A DNA stretch of 12,823 nt, taken from positions 1-12,823 of the forward strand of contig CALFIT010000118.1 in the NCBI GenBank assembly GCA_937877465.1, written 5' to 3'. Of this stretch, positions 6,157 through 12,823 are shown piece after piece. A program made the translations under genes and the position numbers. The notes beneath the pieces are model-generated. The model ran no database searches, had not been told where the DNA came from, and saw nothing but the letters and a program-made list of their open reading frames with translations. The DNA is from an uncultured Bacteroidales bacterium. GTDB taxonomy: Bacteria; Bacteroidota; Bacteroidia; Bacteroidales; F082. The number at the start of each line of letters is the position of its first letter. The first letter of the stretch is position 1.

Positions 6157-6182
6157 TAGAGACGTAGCACGCTACGTCTCTA
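6157..6182. repeat. 26-base palindrome, probable Bacteroidota intergenic repeat; may act as terminator
   Basis: The arms TAGAGACGTAGC (6157-6168) and GCTACGTCTCTA (6171-6182) are perfectly complementary around an AC loop. It lies 6 bases after the DUF2461 stop on the minus strand, where the downstream sequence TTGTTT gives a weak U-tract. From memory, palindromes of the form GAGACGTAGC..GCTACGTCTC recur between genes in Bacteroidales genomes, so this may be a dispersed repeat rather than a gene-specific terminator. Confidence 0.7.
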
Positions 6183-6188
6183 CAAGTT

Positions 6189-6854
6189 TCATTCCCCTCT
6201 CACCGTCCGGTTCAGCCACTGGCAGAAGTCCTTGGTCTTCTCGAACTCCGATAGCACCCAGTCGACCAAATGCGGGTCGAAGAGGCGTTGGTCGGCGAGG
6301 TCTTGCACCAAGAGCCAGTCGCGCTGCTTGAAAAGCTCGGCGTGCCGGTGGTCCTTGGGATAGCCGTTGGGCACGCGCTTCATGGCGTGGCTGGTGTCCA
6401 AGCCGAAGGTGTCGGCCTTGGCGATGGCTTCCGCCAAAGGCTCGCCGTTGAAGAGGATCTCGTCGCGGATGGTCTTGAGCATGGCCGTGTCGGGCATGTA
6501 CATCCCCGTGCAGAGCATGTTGTGGCCGAGGTATTCCGACTCCTTGGCCTCGATGTGGAAGTAATAGCCGCCGAGCATCGACTTCTTGCCTTCGGGACAG
6601 ACGAACACGCCGAAGTGGGTCTTGTAGGGCCGCTTGTCGGGCGAGAAGCGCGTGTCGCGATAGAAACGGTAGGTGCAGTCTTTGAGGGTCAGGCCACGGC
6701 AGTTGTCGTCGAACTTCTGCACGCCGCCGATGATTTGTTCGGCCAAGGCGTTGAAGTTGGCCTGCGCCTTAAGATACTGGTTCTTATGCTCTTGGAACCA
6801 CGGACGGTTGTTGTTGTGCAGCACGTCTTCCAAAAAGGTTACGATTTCTTCCAT
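6189..6854 (-). CDS. DUF2461 domain-containing protein
   Basis: The 221-residue protein matches the DUF2461 (TIGR02453-type) family in length and pattern: an opening helix MEEIVTFLEDVLHNNNRPWFQEHKNQYLKA with the characteristic NNRxWF, then YRFYRDTRFSPDKRPYKTH and GGYYFHIEAKES, then a C-terminal helical part. The family is widespread and cytoplasmic, and no biochemical function is established. The larger open frame extends far upstream through the MATE gene in another frame, but homology starts at ATG 6854. That start has a TACCTTTG element 17 bases upstream and lies 29 bases after the MATE stop. It could be expressed both from the MATE transcript and from its own promoter. The palindrome at 6157-6182 follows the stop. 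Confidence 0.92.
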   Translation of the reverse strand: MEEIVTFLEDVLHNNNRPWFQEHKNQYLKAQANFNALAEQIIGGVQKFDDNCRGLTLKDCTYRFYRDTRFSPDKRPYKTHFGVFVCPEGKKSMLGGYYFHIEAKESEYLGHNMLCTGMYMPDTAMLKTIRDEILFNGEPLAEAIAKADTFGLDTSHAMKRVPNGYPKDHRHAELFKQRDWLLVQDLADQRLFDPHLVDWVLSEFEKTKDFCQWLNRTVRGE

Positions 6855-6871
6855 GAGGCGAAAAATTTTGG

Positions 6872-6879
6872 CAAAGGTA
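6872..6879 (-). promoter_or_regulatory. Putative -7 promoter element of the DUF2461 gene
   Basis: The minus strand reads TACCTTTG then C, an exact TAnnTTTG match, in the 29-base gap between the MATE stop and the DUF2461 start. A TTTG lies 15 bases further upstream inside the MATE end, closer than the usual spacing of about 19. The predicted leader is only about ten bases. Confidence 0.45.
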
Positions 6880-6883
6880 AAAA

Positions 6884-8197
6884 TTATTTCGTTGCAAACA
6901 CCGCCTTTCGTGCCATCAAGGTCATGGAAAGTCCTCGAGCCACCATAAACAACAGGAAGGCCGTCCAAAGGCCGTGGTTGCCGAAGCGCGGCATTAATAA
7001 TAAGGTGGCGGGCAGGAATACGCCGATGGCCGAGATGAGCATGGTGTTGCGGATGGCGCGGGCTGCCGTCGCGCCGATGTAGATGCCGTCCCAAAGGAAG
7101 GCCGCAAAGGTGACGAGCGGGATGAGGGCCAAATAGATATGGTATGGCTTGGCCATCGGGAGGATGTCGGGCTGGTCGCTGACGAGGCCTATGAACCAGT
7201 CGGGGAAGAGCGCGTAAAGCAAAGTGAACGGCAAGGCGATAAGGAAGCCCCAAACGAGCAAGAGCCTCACCGTGCGGCGCAGTTGCTCCCCGTCGTGGGC
7301 ACCAGTGAAACGCCCCACCAACGCCTCGCCCGCGTAGGCGAAACCGTCCGTGAAGTAGGAGAAAATGTAGAAGAACTGCATCAGGATCATGTTGACCGCG
7401 AGCATGTCGTCGCCGAGCTTGGCCGACTGGTTGTTGAAGTAGGCGATGCTCAGCACAAGCAGGATGCTGCGAATCATGAAGTCGGCATTGACCGAGAAGA
7501 AACGTTTCAGCTTGTCGGCTTGCAGGAGTATCTCTTTCTGTATGGGCATCAGGTGTTTGCGGTATTTGGTGAACAAGAAAACCACGGCGATGGCCAAGCC
7601 GCAATATTGCGCGACGACCGTGCCCAAGGCCACGCCGCTCACGCCCATGCCCATCGCGTTGACGAACAGGATGCTCAGCGCGATGTTCACCACATTGGTG
7701 ACGATGGCGATGGTCATGGGGATGGTGGTGTTTTGCATCCCGATGTACCAGCCGTTGAAAGCGTAGAGGCAGAGCACCGCTGGTGCCGCCCAGATGCGCA
7801 CGCGGAAGTAGGTGACGGTGAAGGCCAGCACCTCCTCGCTGCCGTTGAGCAGCTTCAGGCTGAGCCATTCCACGAAGCCTTGCAGCGAAAGCACCAAAAC
7901 GGTGGAAATCAGCGCGATGCCGAGGGCGCGATAGAGCGAATGTGTCATCTCGGTCTGGTCGTCCGCGCCGTAGGCCTGTGCCGTGAAGCCCGTCGTGCCC
8001 GCTCGCATGAAGCTGAACACCGAGTACATCACGCTGAAGATGGTGCCGCCCAAGCCGATGGCCCCGATGTAGGCCACGCTGTCCTGATGCCCCATCAGCA
8101 CCATGTCGACGAAGCCAAGCAGCGGCACGGTGATGTTGCTGACGATGTTCGGGATGGCCAGCTTCAGGATGGAACGGTTGAGGGAGGGTTGGGACAT
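6884..8197 (-). CDS. MATE family efflux transporter, DinF-like
   Basis: The 437-residue polytopic inner-membrane protein has about twelve hydrophobic helices and is a cation-coupled multidrug/toxin antiporter of the MATE superfamily. The N-terminal half begins ILKLAIPNIVSNITVPLLGF, followed by VDMVLMGHQDSVAYIGAIGLGG and SFMRAGTTGFTAQAYGA, the pattern seen in the DinF-like branch (D-x-x-x-x-G-H and RxGTTGxTAQAYG). The second half repeats the layout (FAYAGEALVGRFTGAHDGEQL). The frame remains open to an ATG at 8269, but that would overlap the divergent EFR1 start and its promoter. ATG 8197 (MSQPSLNRSILKL) fits the family start. The substrate cannot be predicted. Confidence 0.93.
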   Translation of the reverse strand: MSQPSLNRSILKLAIPNIVSNITVPLLGFVDMVLMGHQDSVAYIGAIGLGGTIFSVMYSVFSFMRAGTTGFTAQAYGADDQTEMTHSLYRALGIALISTVLVLSLQGFVEWLSLKLLNGSEEVLAFTVTYFRVRIWAAPAVLCLYAFNGWYIGMQNTTIPMTIAIVTNVVNIALSILFVNAMGMGVSGVALGTVVAQYCGLAIAVVFLFTKYRKHLMPIQKEILLQADKLKRFFSVNADFMIRSILLVLSIAYFNNQSAKLGDDMLAVNMILMQFFYIFSYFTDGFAYAGEALVGRFTGAHDGEQLRRTVRLLLVWGFLIALPFTLLYALFPDWFIGLVSDQPDILPMAKPYHIYLALIPLVTFAAFLWDGIYIGATAARAIRNTMLISAIGVFLPATLLLMPRFGNHGLWTAFLLFMVARGLSMTLMARKAVFATK

Positions 8198-8216
8198 AAA
8201 TGTCGTTTTGAAGGCG

Positions 8217-8224
8217 CAAAAGTA
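8217..8224 (-). promoter_or_regulatory. Putative -7 promoter element of the MATE gene
   Basis: The minus strand reads TACTTTTG then C, an exact TAnnTTTG match 19 bases upstream of the MATE ATG. It is half of a divergent pair with the element at 8237-8244. No well-spaced -33 box is seen. Confidence 0.5.
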
Positions 8225-8236
8225 CGATAATTTGGT

Positions 8237-8244
8237 TATTTTTG
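8237..8244 (+). promoter_or_regulatory. Putative -7 promoter element of the EFR1 gene
   Basis: The plus strand reads TATTTTTG then C, an exact TAnnTTTG match 23 bases upstream of the EFR1 ATG at 8268. Together with the element at 8217-8224 it makes a compact divergent promoter in the 70-base gap. A TTTTG at 8206-8210 is somewhat too far upstream (26 bases) for a standard -33. Confidence 0.5.
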
Positions 8245-8267
8245 CCGCCGAAACAAACTCAAAAATC

Positions 8268-9059
8268 ATGATCTTCTACTTCTCCGGTTGTGGCAACAGC
8301 CAACACGTGGCGGAAACCATCGCCGCTGGACTTGACGACAAACTGGTCTTCATTCCCGAAGCGGCCCGCGAAGGCCGTTACGAATACGAATTGGCCGAAG
8401 GCGAAAGCCTCGGCTTCGTCTTCCCCGTCTATTCTTGGGCACCGCCGAAATTGGTGCTCGATTTTGTGGAAAAGCTAAACATAAAGGTCGGCCCTTCGAC
8501 AGGCTCAACAGCCTTGCCATATACCTATTTCGCTTGTACCTGCGGCGACGAGTGCGGCCACACGGAAAGAATCTTCCGTAAGGCGTTGGAAAAGAAAGGC
8601 TGGCAACTCAATGCCTGCTTCAGCCTGCAAATGCCTGAGACTTACATCGGTATGCCAGGCTTCAAGCTCGACACCGACGAGAACGCCCAACGCAAAATCG
8701 CCGCCGCCGATGCCGCCTTGAAGGAGTTTATTCCTCGGCTTCAAAACAAGGAAAACTTTTCCAAGATAACGGTGGGCGGCGCGGCTTGGCTGAAGAGCTA
8801 TGTGGTCAATCCGGGCTTCAACCGCTTTGCCACCGACGACAAGAAATACCGCTCCACCGAGGCTTGTATCCATTGCTGCAAGTGCTTGAAAGTGTGTCCT
8901 TTGCAGAACATCACTCTCGAAGAAGGTCGCCCGAAATGGCACGGCCACTGCACCATCTGCATGGCTTGCTACCACCATTGTCCCGTCAATGCCATCCAGT
9001 ATGGAAAAGCCACGGTGGGGAAGGGCCAGTATTGGTTTGGCATGAAAAACGCCCGATGA
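8268..9059 (+). CDS. EFR1 family ferrodoxin (flavodoxin plus 2x[4Fe-4S] ferredoxin)
   Basis: The 263-residue cytoplasmic redox protein has an N-terminal flavodoxin-like fold (MIFYFSGCGNSQHVAE, the FMN phosphate-binding loop, then GFVFPVYSWAPPKLVLDFV). It ends in a bacterial ferredoxin with two canonical clusters: CIHCCKCLKVCP (C200, C203, C206, C210) and CTICMACYHHCP (C228, C231, C234, C238). This is the EFR1 architecture found in anaerobes, expected to pass low-potential electrons; its partner is unknown. The start was chosen at ATG 8268 because the flavodoxin strand begins there and a TAnnTTTG element lies just upstream. The longer open frame would run into the MATE gene. Residues 75-82 (GPSTGSTA) are encoded by a repeat-like segment at 8490-8513. 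No frameshift is seen. Confidence 0.93.
   Translation: MIFYFSGCGNSQHVAETIAAGLDDKLVFIPEAAREGRYEYELAEGESLGFVFPVYSWAPPKLVLDFVEKLNIKVGPSTGSTALPYTYFACTCGDECGHTERIFRKALEKKGWQLNACFSLQMPETYIGMPGFKLDTDENAQRKIAAADAALKEFIPRLQNKENFSKITVGGAAWLKSYVVNPGFNRFATDDKKYRSTEACIHCCKCLKVCPLQNITLEEGRPKWHGHCTICMACYHHCPVNAIQYGKATVGKGQYWFGMKNAR
8490..8513 (+). repeat. Dispersed-repeat-like segment inside the EFR1 gene
   Basis: The core CCCTTCGACAGGCTCA closely resembles a palindromic repeat (CCCTTCGACAAGCTCAGGG and variants) that, from general knowledge, is scattered through many bacterial genomes, including Bacteroidota. Here it reads in frame as GPSTGSTA and sits in a loop between the flavodoxin helix ending FVEKLNIK and the strand PYTYFACTCG. 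The right arm is degenerate (AACAGCC), so this would be an old or partial copy. Confidence 0.45.
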
Positions 9060-9073
9060 AAACAGAATTTTCT

Positions 9074-9081
9074 TATTTTTG
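9074..9081 (+). promoter_or_regulatory. Putative -7 promoter element of the T9SS protein/GH92 operon
   Basis: The plus strand reads TATTTTTG then CACC, an exact TAnnTTTG match in the 55-base gap after the EFR1 stop. The predicted start of transcription is about 25 bases before the ATG at 9115. It suggests that the T9SS protein and GH92 genes are not solely dependent on the EFR1 promoter. Confidence 0.5.
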
Positions 9082-9114
9082 CACCGATTTTATTCATTTT
9101 CAAACCTTATCATT

Positions 9115-10614
9115 ATGAAAGACAAGCGATTTTTTACTACAATCTTTGCAATGGCAATCTTTTGCCTCCTCAACGCCGCCCCGATGTTTGGGCAATGCGT
9201 GATTCCCATTACCGACAGCCAGCCTTACTTTGAGGACTTCGAAGGCGACGGCTTCGACTGCTGGACCGTGGAAGCCAATGGCGGGCAATGGGCACCCATG
9301 TCGGGCACCGAATCCACCGTGGTTTGCTTCTCGGCCTCCAATGTCAACGACGAGGCCCGCCTGATTTCCCCCATCTTCGACATGTCGGGCGTGGCAGCCG
9401 CAACCTTTAGTTTCTCTTACGCCATGATGGGGCTGTACGAGTCGGACGAGCTTACCGTCAGCTACCGTTCTTCCGAGACGGACGCATGGCACGAATTGGG
9501 CTACTTCAGCTTCAGCGATTGGGAAAACTTCTATGAAGAAATGTACGAACTGCCCGACCTCTCATCCACTTACCAGATTTCGTTTTTGGGTCGCAACTTG
9601 GGCGGTTTTTACATCTTCGTCGACAACGTCGAAATCGTTTCCGAGCAAGGTTGCGCCCGTCCCGTCGGCTTGCAGGCTACCGACATCACGGCTTTCTCCG
9701 CGTTGCTCGGTTGGTCGGTCAACGGCAACGAGGAAAGCTGGGTGCTCGATTACAACGGCACGAACATCACCGTCACCGAACAGCCTTATCTGCTTGACGG
9801 CCTGAGGCCAAGCACGACCTACACTTTCCGCGTGAAGGCCAACTGCGGCGACGGCCAAGAATCGGACTGGGCAACCCCGATTTCGTTCACCACGCTTTGC
9901 GATGTGATTGTCGTTACCGACAATGAACCCTATTTTGATGATTTTGAGGCTTCTGAGGATTTCGTCTGTTGGCAGAACGAAATCTTGGCGGGCTCGGATG
10001 GCTGGGTGGTTGACCCCGGTTACGTCAATCCCAACAACACGGCTTTCTTCATCTGGCTTGGCGAGTCGGCGCGACTCATCTCTGCGCCTTTGGACCTCAC
10101 CGCCGTCAGCAACCCGACCTTGACCTTCAACCGCAAGCAGCCGCAATTGGGCGGTGCCGTGGACGAGCTTTCGGTCTATTACCGCATTTCAGAAGACGAG
10201 GAATGGCAATTTTTGGGTGCCTACAATGAAGCAGCGAGCAGCTGGGAGCCCGTTTCGTTGAGTCTGCCCAACCCTTCGGCCACCTACCAGATCAGCTTCT
10301 TTGCCGTTTCCTTCAATGGCTACGGCATTTATGTGGACGACGTGTATGTGGGCAAAGGCGAGAACGTTGGCGTTGCCGAGACTTCGGTCAAGGCTTCGGT
10401 CATGCCGAATCCAACCACAGGCAAGGTCATGGTGGAGACCAACGCCACCGATGGCGAAGTCGTCGTGTTCGACATGTTCGGCAAGCAAGTGGCCTCGACC
10501 TCGATTCGTGAAGGCCGCGCCGAAATCGACCTGACCGATTGTGCCAAAGGTGTTTACGTTGCACATATCGCATCCGCATCAAGCACGACTACCATCAAAT
10601 TGATAAAAGAATAA
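9115..10614 (+). CDS. T9SS-exported protein with two choice-of-anchor-J-like modules and an Fn3 domain
   Basis: The 499-residue precursor starts with a Sec signal peptide (MKDKRFFTTIFAMAIFCLLN, cleavage near residue 27, FGQ). Module 1 (about 36-175) runs from PYFEDFEGDGFDCW to STYQISFLGRN..FYIFVDNVEI. A fibronectin type III domain follows at about 181-262 (ARPVGLQATDIT, LRPSTTYTFRVKANC). Module 2 (about 266-413) repeats module 1 (PYFDDFEASEDFVCW, ATYQISFFAVSF, GIYVDDVYV). Both look like the choice-of-anchor J/cleaved-adhesin jelly-roll fold. The C-terminal 75 residues are a type A T9SS sorting domain (MPNPTTGKVMV, VFDMFGKQV, LTDCAKGVYVAHI, TTIKLIKE). The mature protein is therefore expected at the cell surface or secreted, perhaps binding glycan or protein; no catalytic motif is visible. 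ATG 9115 was chosen because it begins the signal peptide. GH92 starts two bases after the stop. Confidence 0.9.
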   Translation: MKDKRFFTTIFAMAIFCLLNAAPMFGQCVIPITDSQPYFEDFEGDGFDCWTVEANGGQWAPMSGTESTVVCFSASNVNDEARLISPIFDMSGVAAATFSFSYAMMGLYESDELTVSYRSSETDAWHELGYFSFSDWENFYEEMYELPDLSSTYQISFLGRNLGGFYIFVDNVEIVSEQGCARPVGLQATDITAFSALLGWSVNGNEESWVLDYNGTNITVTEQPYLLDGLRPSTTYTFRVKANCGDGQESDWATPISFTTLCDVIVVTDNEPYFDDFEASEDFVCWQNEILAGSDGWVVDPGYVNPNNTAFFIWLGESARLISAPLDLTAVSNPTLTFNRKQPQLGGAVDELSVYYRISEDEEWQFLGAYNEAASSWEPVSLSLPNPSATYQISFFAVSFNGYGIYVDDVYVGKGENVGVAETSVKASVMPNPTTGKVMVETNATDGEVVVFDMFGKQVASTSIREGRAEIDLTDCAKGVYVAHIASASSTTTIKLIKE

Positions 10615-10616
10615 AC

Positions 10617-12823
10617 ATGAACAAACGCAAGCCTTTTTTGACATCCTTGTTGCTGTTGCCGCTGTTGCTGAGCGCACAAACCACAAGCAACGACTACACC
10701 CGATTCGTGAACCCCTTCATCGGCACGCAGACCGACGAGACGGGTGCCCTCAGCGGCAGCACCTTCCCGGGTGCCACGATGCCGCAAGGCATGGTGCAAC
10801 TCAGTCCCGAAACGGAACAGATGGTGACTTGGGACCCCTGCTCGGGCTACGACTACAACAAGGACGTCATCTACGGCTTCACCCATACCCATCTTAGCGG
10901 CACAGGCTGCACCGACCTCATCGACGTGAGCCTGATGCCGCTGAGCAGCGCGGTGACCCCTGAACAGCTGTCGGCTGCCGACTTCGGGCAACACTATAGC
11001 CACGAAAAGGAATCGGCGCGTCCGGGCTATTACCAAGTGCTGTTGCAGGAGAGCGGCGTGAACGTCGAGCTTTCGGCCACCACGCGCACGGGCATCCATC
11101 GTTACACCTTCCCCGAAGGGAAACCCCAGACCGTCGTCCTCGATTTGGACCGTGGCACCTTCCGTGGCGAGGCCTATTACTCCAAACGGCGTACCTACGA
11201 CGTGATTCAGGCGCAGATCCGCCTCGTCGATGACCACACCATCGAAGGCTATCGCGTCATCACCGGCTGGGCAAAGCTCCGCAAGGTGTATTTCCGCGCC
11301 GAGTTCTCGAAGCCGTTCAGCCAACATCTGCTGATGAACGGAGGACTCAACGTCGGCAACAGCGACGTGGTGAACGGAAGGACGCTGCGCACCGCCTTGA
11401 CTTTCGACCCAAAAGAAGGTAACGAACTGATTGTCAAAGTCGCCATCTCGCCCGTCGATCACGAAGGTGCACGCAAAAACATGGAGGCCGAGGCCAAAAG
11501 TTGGCGTTTCGACGACTATGCACAGGCCGCCCATGATGTTTGGCGACGCGAACTCAGCCGCATCGAAGTGGAAGGCACCGACGAGCAAAAGACCATTTTC
11601 TACACGGGTCTTTACCATGTGCTGATGCAACCCAATACCATGAGCGACGTGGATGGCCGTTACATGGACACCAACTTCGAGATCAAGCAGATGCCTGAAG
11701 GACAAGCATATCATAGCACCTTCAGCCTGTGGGACACCTTCCGCGCCGCCCATCCGCTCTACACGCTCATTGCCCCCGATGTGGCTGCTCAGTTTGTGAG
11801 GGATATGGTCTTGCACCACCAAACCTACGGCTACCTGCCCATCTGGGATCTTTGGGGACAGGACAACTACTGCATGATTGGCAACCACGCCATTCCCGTG
11901 CTCGCCGACGCCATCATGGCCGAGCTGCCCGGCATCGACGTGGAGGCGGCTTACCAAGCCATGGTGGAGAGCAGCACGAGGAGCCATTTCAACTCGCCTT
12001 TCGAGGTGTGGGAAAAGTACGGTTTTATGCCGCAAACGCTTCAAGACGAGAGTGTTAGCATTACCATGGAACAGAGTTTCGACGACGCTTGCGTGGCTTT
12101 GGTGGCCAAAAAACTGGGCAAAACCGATGACTATGAGCGTTTCCATCGTCGCAGCCTGTTTTATAAGAATCTCTTCGACCCTGCGACGGGATTCTTCCGC
12201 CCGAAGGACGAGCAAGGCCGTTGGATGGAAGGCTTCGACCCGCTGTCGTATGAGCAGCCTTGCTTCGTGGAAGGCAACGCTTGGCAGTATCTATGGTTTG
12301 TGCCGCACGACCCGCAAGGCCTCATCGACCTCTTTGGCGGCGAGAAAGGCCTCCTGAAGAAACTCGACGAGAATTTCAGCCTCACCGCCACCAGCGGCGA
12401 AGTCAACGGCAACGCCAGCGGCTTCATCGGGCAATACGCCCACGGCAACGAGCCGAGCCATCACACCGTGTATCTTTACAACTTCGCGGGCCGTCACGAG
12501 CGTACGCAGGAGCTGGTGGAGCAGGTGAGGAGCGAGTTCTACCGCGCCACGCCTTGCGGCTATGCCGGCAACGACGACTGCGGCCAGATGTCGGCTTGGT
12601 ACATCTTCTCCGCCCTTGGTTTCTATCCCTTCCACGCCGGTAGCGCGGAATACGTCATAGGGACACCTTTGTTCGCCAAGGCTACTTTGCATCTTGAAAA
12701 CGGCAACGATTTCGTGATTTCCGCGCCCAACAAGACGACGGAGCGCATCCATGTGAAGAGCGTGAGGCTCAACGGCAAGCCCATCAAGGACTACACGCTC
12801 ACCCACCAGCAGATCATGTCGGG
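10617..12823 (+). CDS. GH92 family alpha-mannosidase (C-terminus cut by window edge)
   Basis: The frame is open for 735 codons from ATG 10617 to the window end without a stop. GH92 enzymes are Ca-dependent inverting exo-alpha-mannosidases, usually about 740-770 residues, so only a short C-terminal piece is missing. A Sec signal peptide is visible (MNKRKPFLTSLLLLPLLLSA, cleavage before QTT) without a lipobox, so export to the periplasm or beyond is expected. Family signatures are NPFIGTQTDE, FPGATMPQGMVQLSPE, FTHTHLSGTGC, FSLWDTFRAAHPLYTLI (W372, D373), QYAHGNEPSHHTVYLYN (E612, in the motif that carries the general acid) and GYAGNDDCGQMSAWYIFSALGFYP (D653, D654, near the acidic catalytic residues). 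The linkage preference cannot be read from sequence. It follows the T9SS protein gene by two bases, so they are likely co-transcribed for mannoside or N-glycan use. Whether it has its own T9SS domain is hidden by the edge. Confidence 0.95.
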   Translation, partial: MNKRKPFLTSLLLLPLLLSAQTTSNDYTRFVNPFIGTQTDETGALSGSTFPGATMPQGMVQLSPETEQMVTWDPCSGYDYNKDVIYGFTHTHLSGTGCTDLIDVSLMPLSSAVTPEQLSAADFGQHYSHEKESARPGYYQVLLQESGVNVELSATTRTGIHRYTFPEGKPQTVVLDLDRGTFRGEAYYSKRRTYDVIQAQIRLVDDHTIEGYRVITGWAKLRKVYFRAEFSKPFSQHLLMNGGLNVGNSDVVNGRTLRTALTFDPKEGNELIVKVAISPVDHEGARKNMEAEAKSWRFDDYAQAAHDVWRRELSRIEVEGTDEQKTIFYTGLYHVLMQPNTMSDVDGRYMDTNFEIKQMPEGQAYHSTFSLWDTFRAAHPLYTLIAPDVAAQFVRDMVLHHQTYGYLPIWDLWGQDNYCMIGNHAIPVLADAIMAELPGIDVEAAYQAMVESSTRSHFNSPFEVWEKYGFMPQTLQDESVSITMEQSFDDACVALVAKKLGKTDDYERFHRRSLFYKNLFDPATGFFRPKDEQGRWMEGFDPLSYEQPCFVEGNAWQYLWFVPHDPQGLIDLFGGEKGLLKKLDENFSLTATSGEVNGNASGFIGQYAHGNEPSHHTVYLYNFAGRHERTQELVEQVRSEFYRATPCGYAGNDDCGQMSAWYIFSALGFYPFHAGSAEYVIGTPLFAKATLHLENGNDFVISAPNKTTERIHVKSVRLNGKPIKDYTLTHQQIMS

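Noticed and set aside
6189..8219. A 676-codon open frame on the minus strand spanning the MATE gene
   Set aside because: Only its last 221 codons (DUF2461) are real. The upstream part is a shifted frame of the MATE gene, with low-complexity His/Arg/Ala-rich translation typical of GC-rich shadow frames. It is not a fusion protein.
7139..8230. A 363-codon plus-strand open frame antisense to the MATE gene
   Set aside because: The sense strand encodes a transporter with matching membrane segments. The antisense product is a His/Glu/Arg-rich shadow.
9562..10146. A 194-codon open frame antisense to the T9SS protein gene
   Set aside because: It lies inside a gene with a signal peptide, duplicated modules and sorting domain; the antisense translation shows no motif.
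10554..12215. A 553-codon open frame antisense to the GH92 gene
   Set aside because: The sense strand encodes a clear, full-motif GH92 protein. The antisense translation is composition-driven (rich in Val, Gly, His and Ala) with no recognisable domain.

Overview
The window looks like a chromosomal piece from a Bacteroidota, most likely Bacteroidales, genome. Three signs support this: a secreted protein with a type IX secretion (T9SS) sorting domain next to a GH92 glycosidase; repeated upstream elements fitting the Bacteroidota -7 consensus TAnnTTTG; and an almost complete lack of Shine-Dalgarno sequences, with one clear exception before sbcC. I cannot place it to genus from sequence alone.

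Left half (1-5918), all on the minus strand and read right to left: an accessory sigma-70-family factor (5247-5918), a winged-helix-like AAA+ ATPase (3399-5147), two small adjacent unknown genes in a markedly AT-rich patch (3039-3335 and 2577-3029), a third unknown gene (1981-2484), then sbcD (726-1919) and the 5' part of sbcC (1-723, running off the left edge). SbcCD is the Mre11/Rad50-type nuclease that opens DNA hairpins and processes broken ends. The sigma factor, ATPase and unknown genes have no recognisable pathway here.

Middle: a 238-base intergenic stretch (5951-6188) holds a possible promoter and leader hairpin for the sigma gene and, at its right end, a near-perfect 26-base palindrome that resembles an intergenic repeat unit.

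Right half (6189-12823), visibly more GC-rich: a DUF2461 protein (6189-6854) and a DinF-like MATE transporter (6884-8197) on the minus strand; then, divergently, an EFR1-type flavodoxin/ferredoxin fusion (8268-9059), a T9SS-exported protein with two related jelly-roll-like modules around an Fn3 domain (9115-10614), and a GH92 alpha-mannosidase (10617 to the right edge). The last two are 2 bases apart and probably form an export-and-glycan-degradation operon.

Most of the window is ordinary housekeeping or accessory Bacteroidales sequence. The parts most worth a second look are the sigma/AAA+/unknown-gene run with its Asn-containing Walker B and a 7-base inverted repeat ahead of the ATPase, the repeat-like insert that reads in frame through the EFR1 gene, and the T9SS protein/GH92 pair. 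I found no CRISPR array, tRNA, rRNA or transposase.
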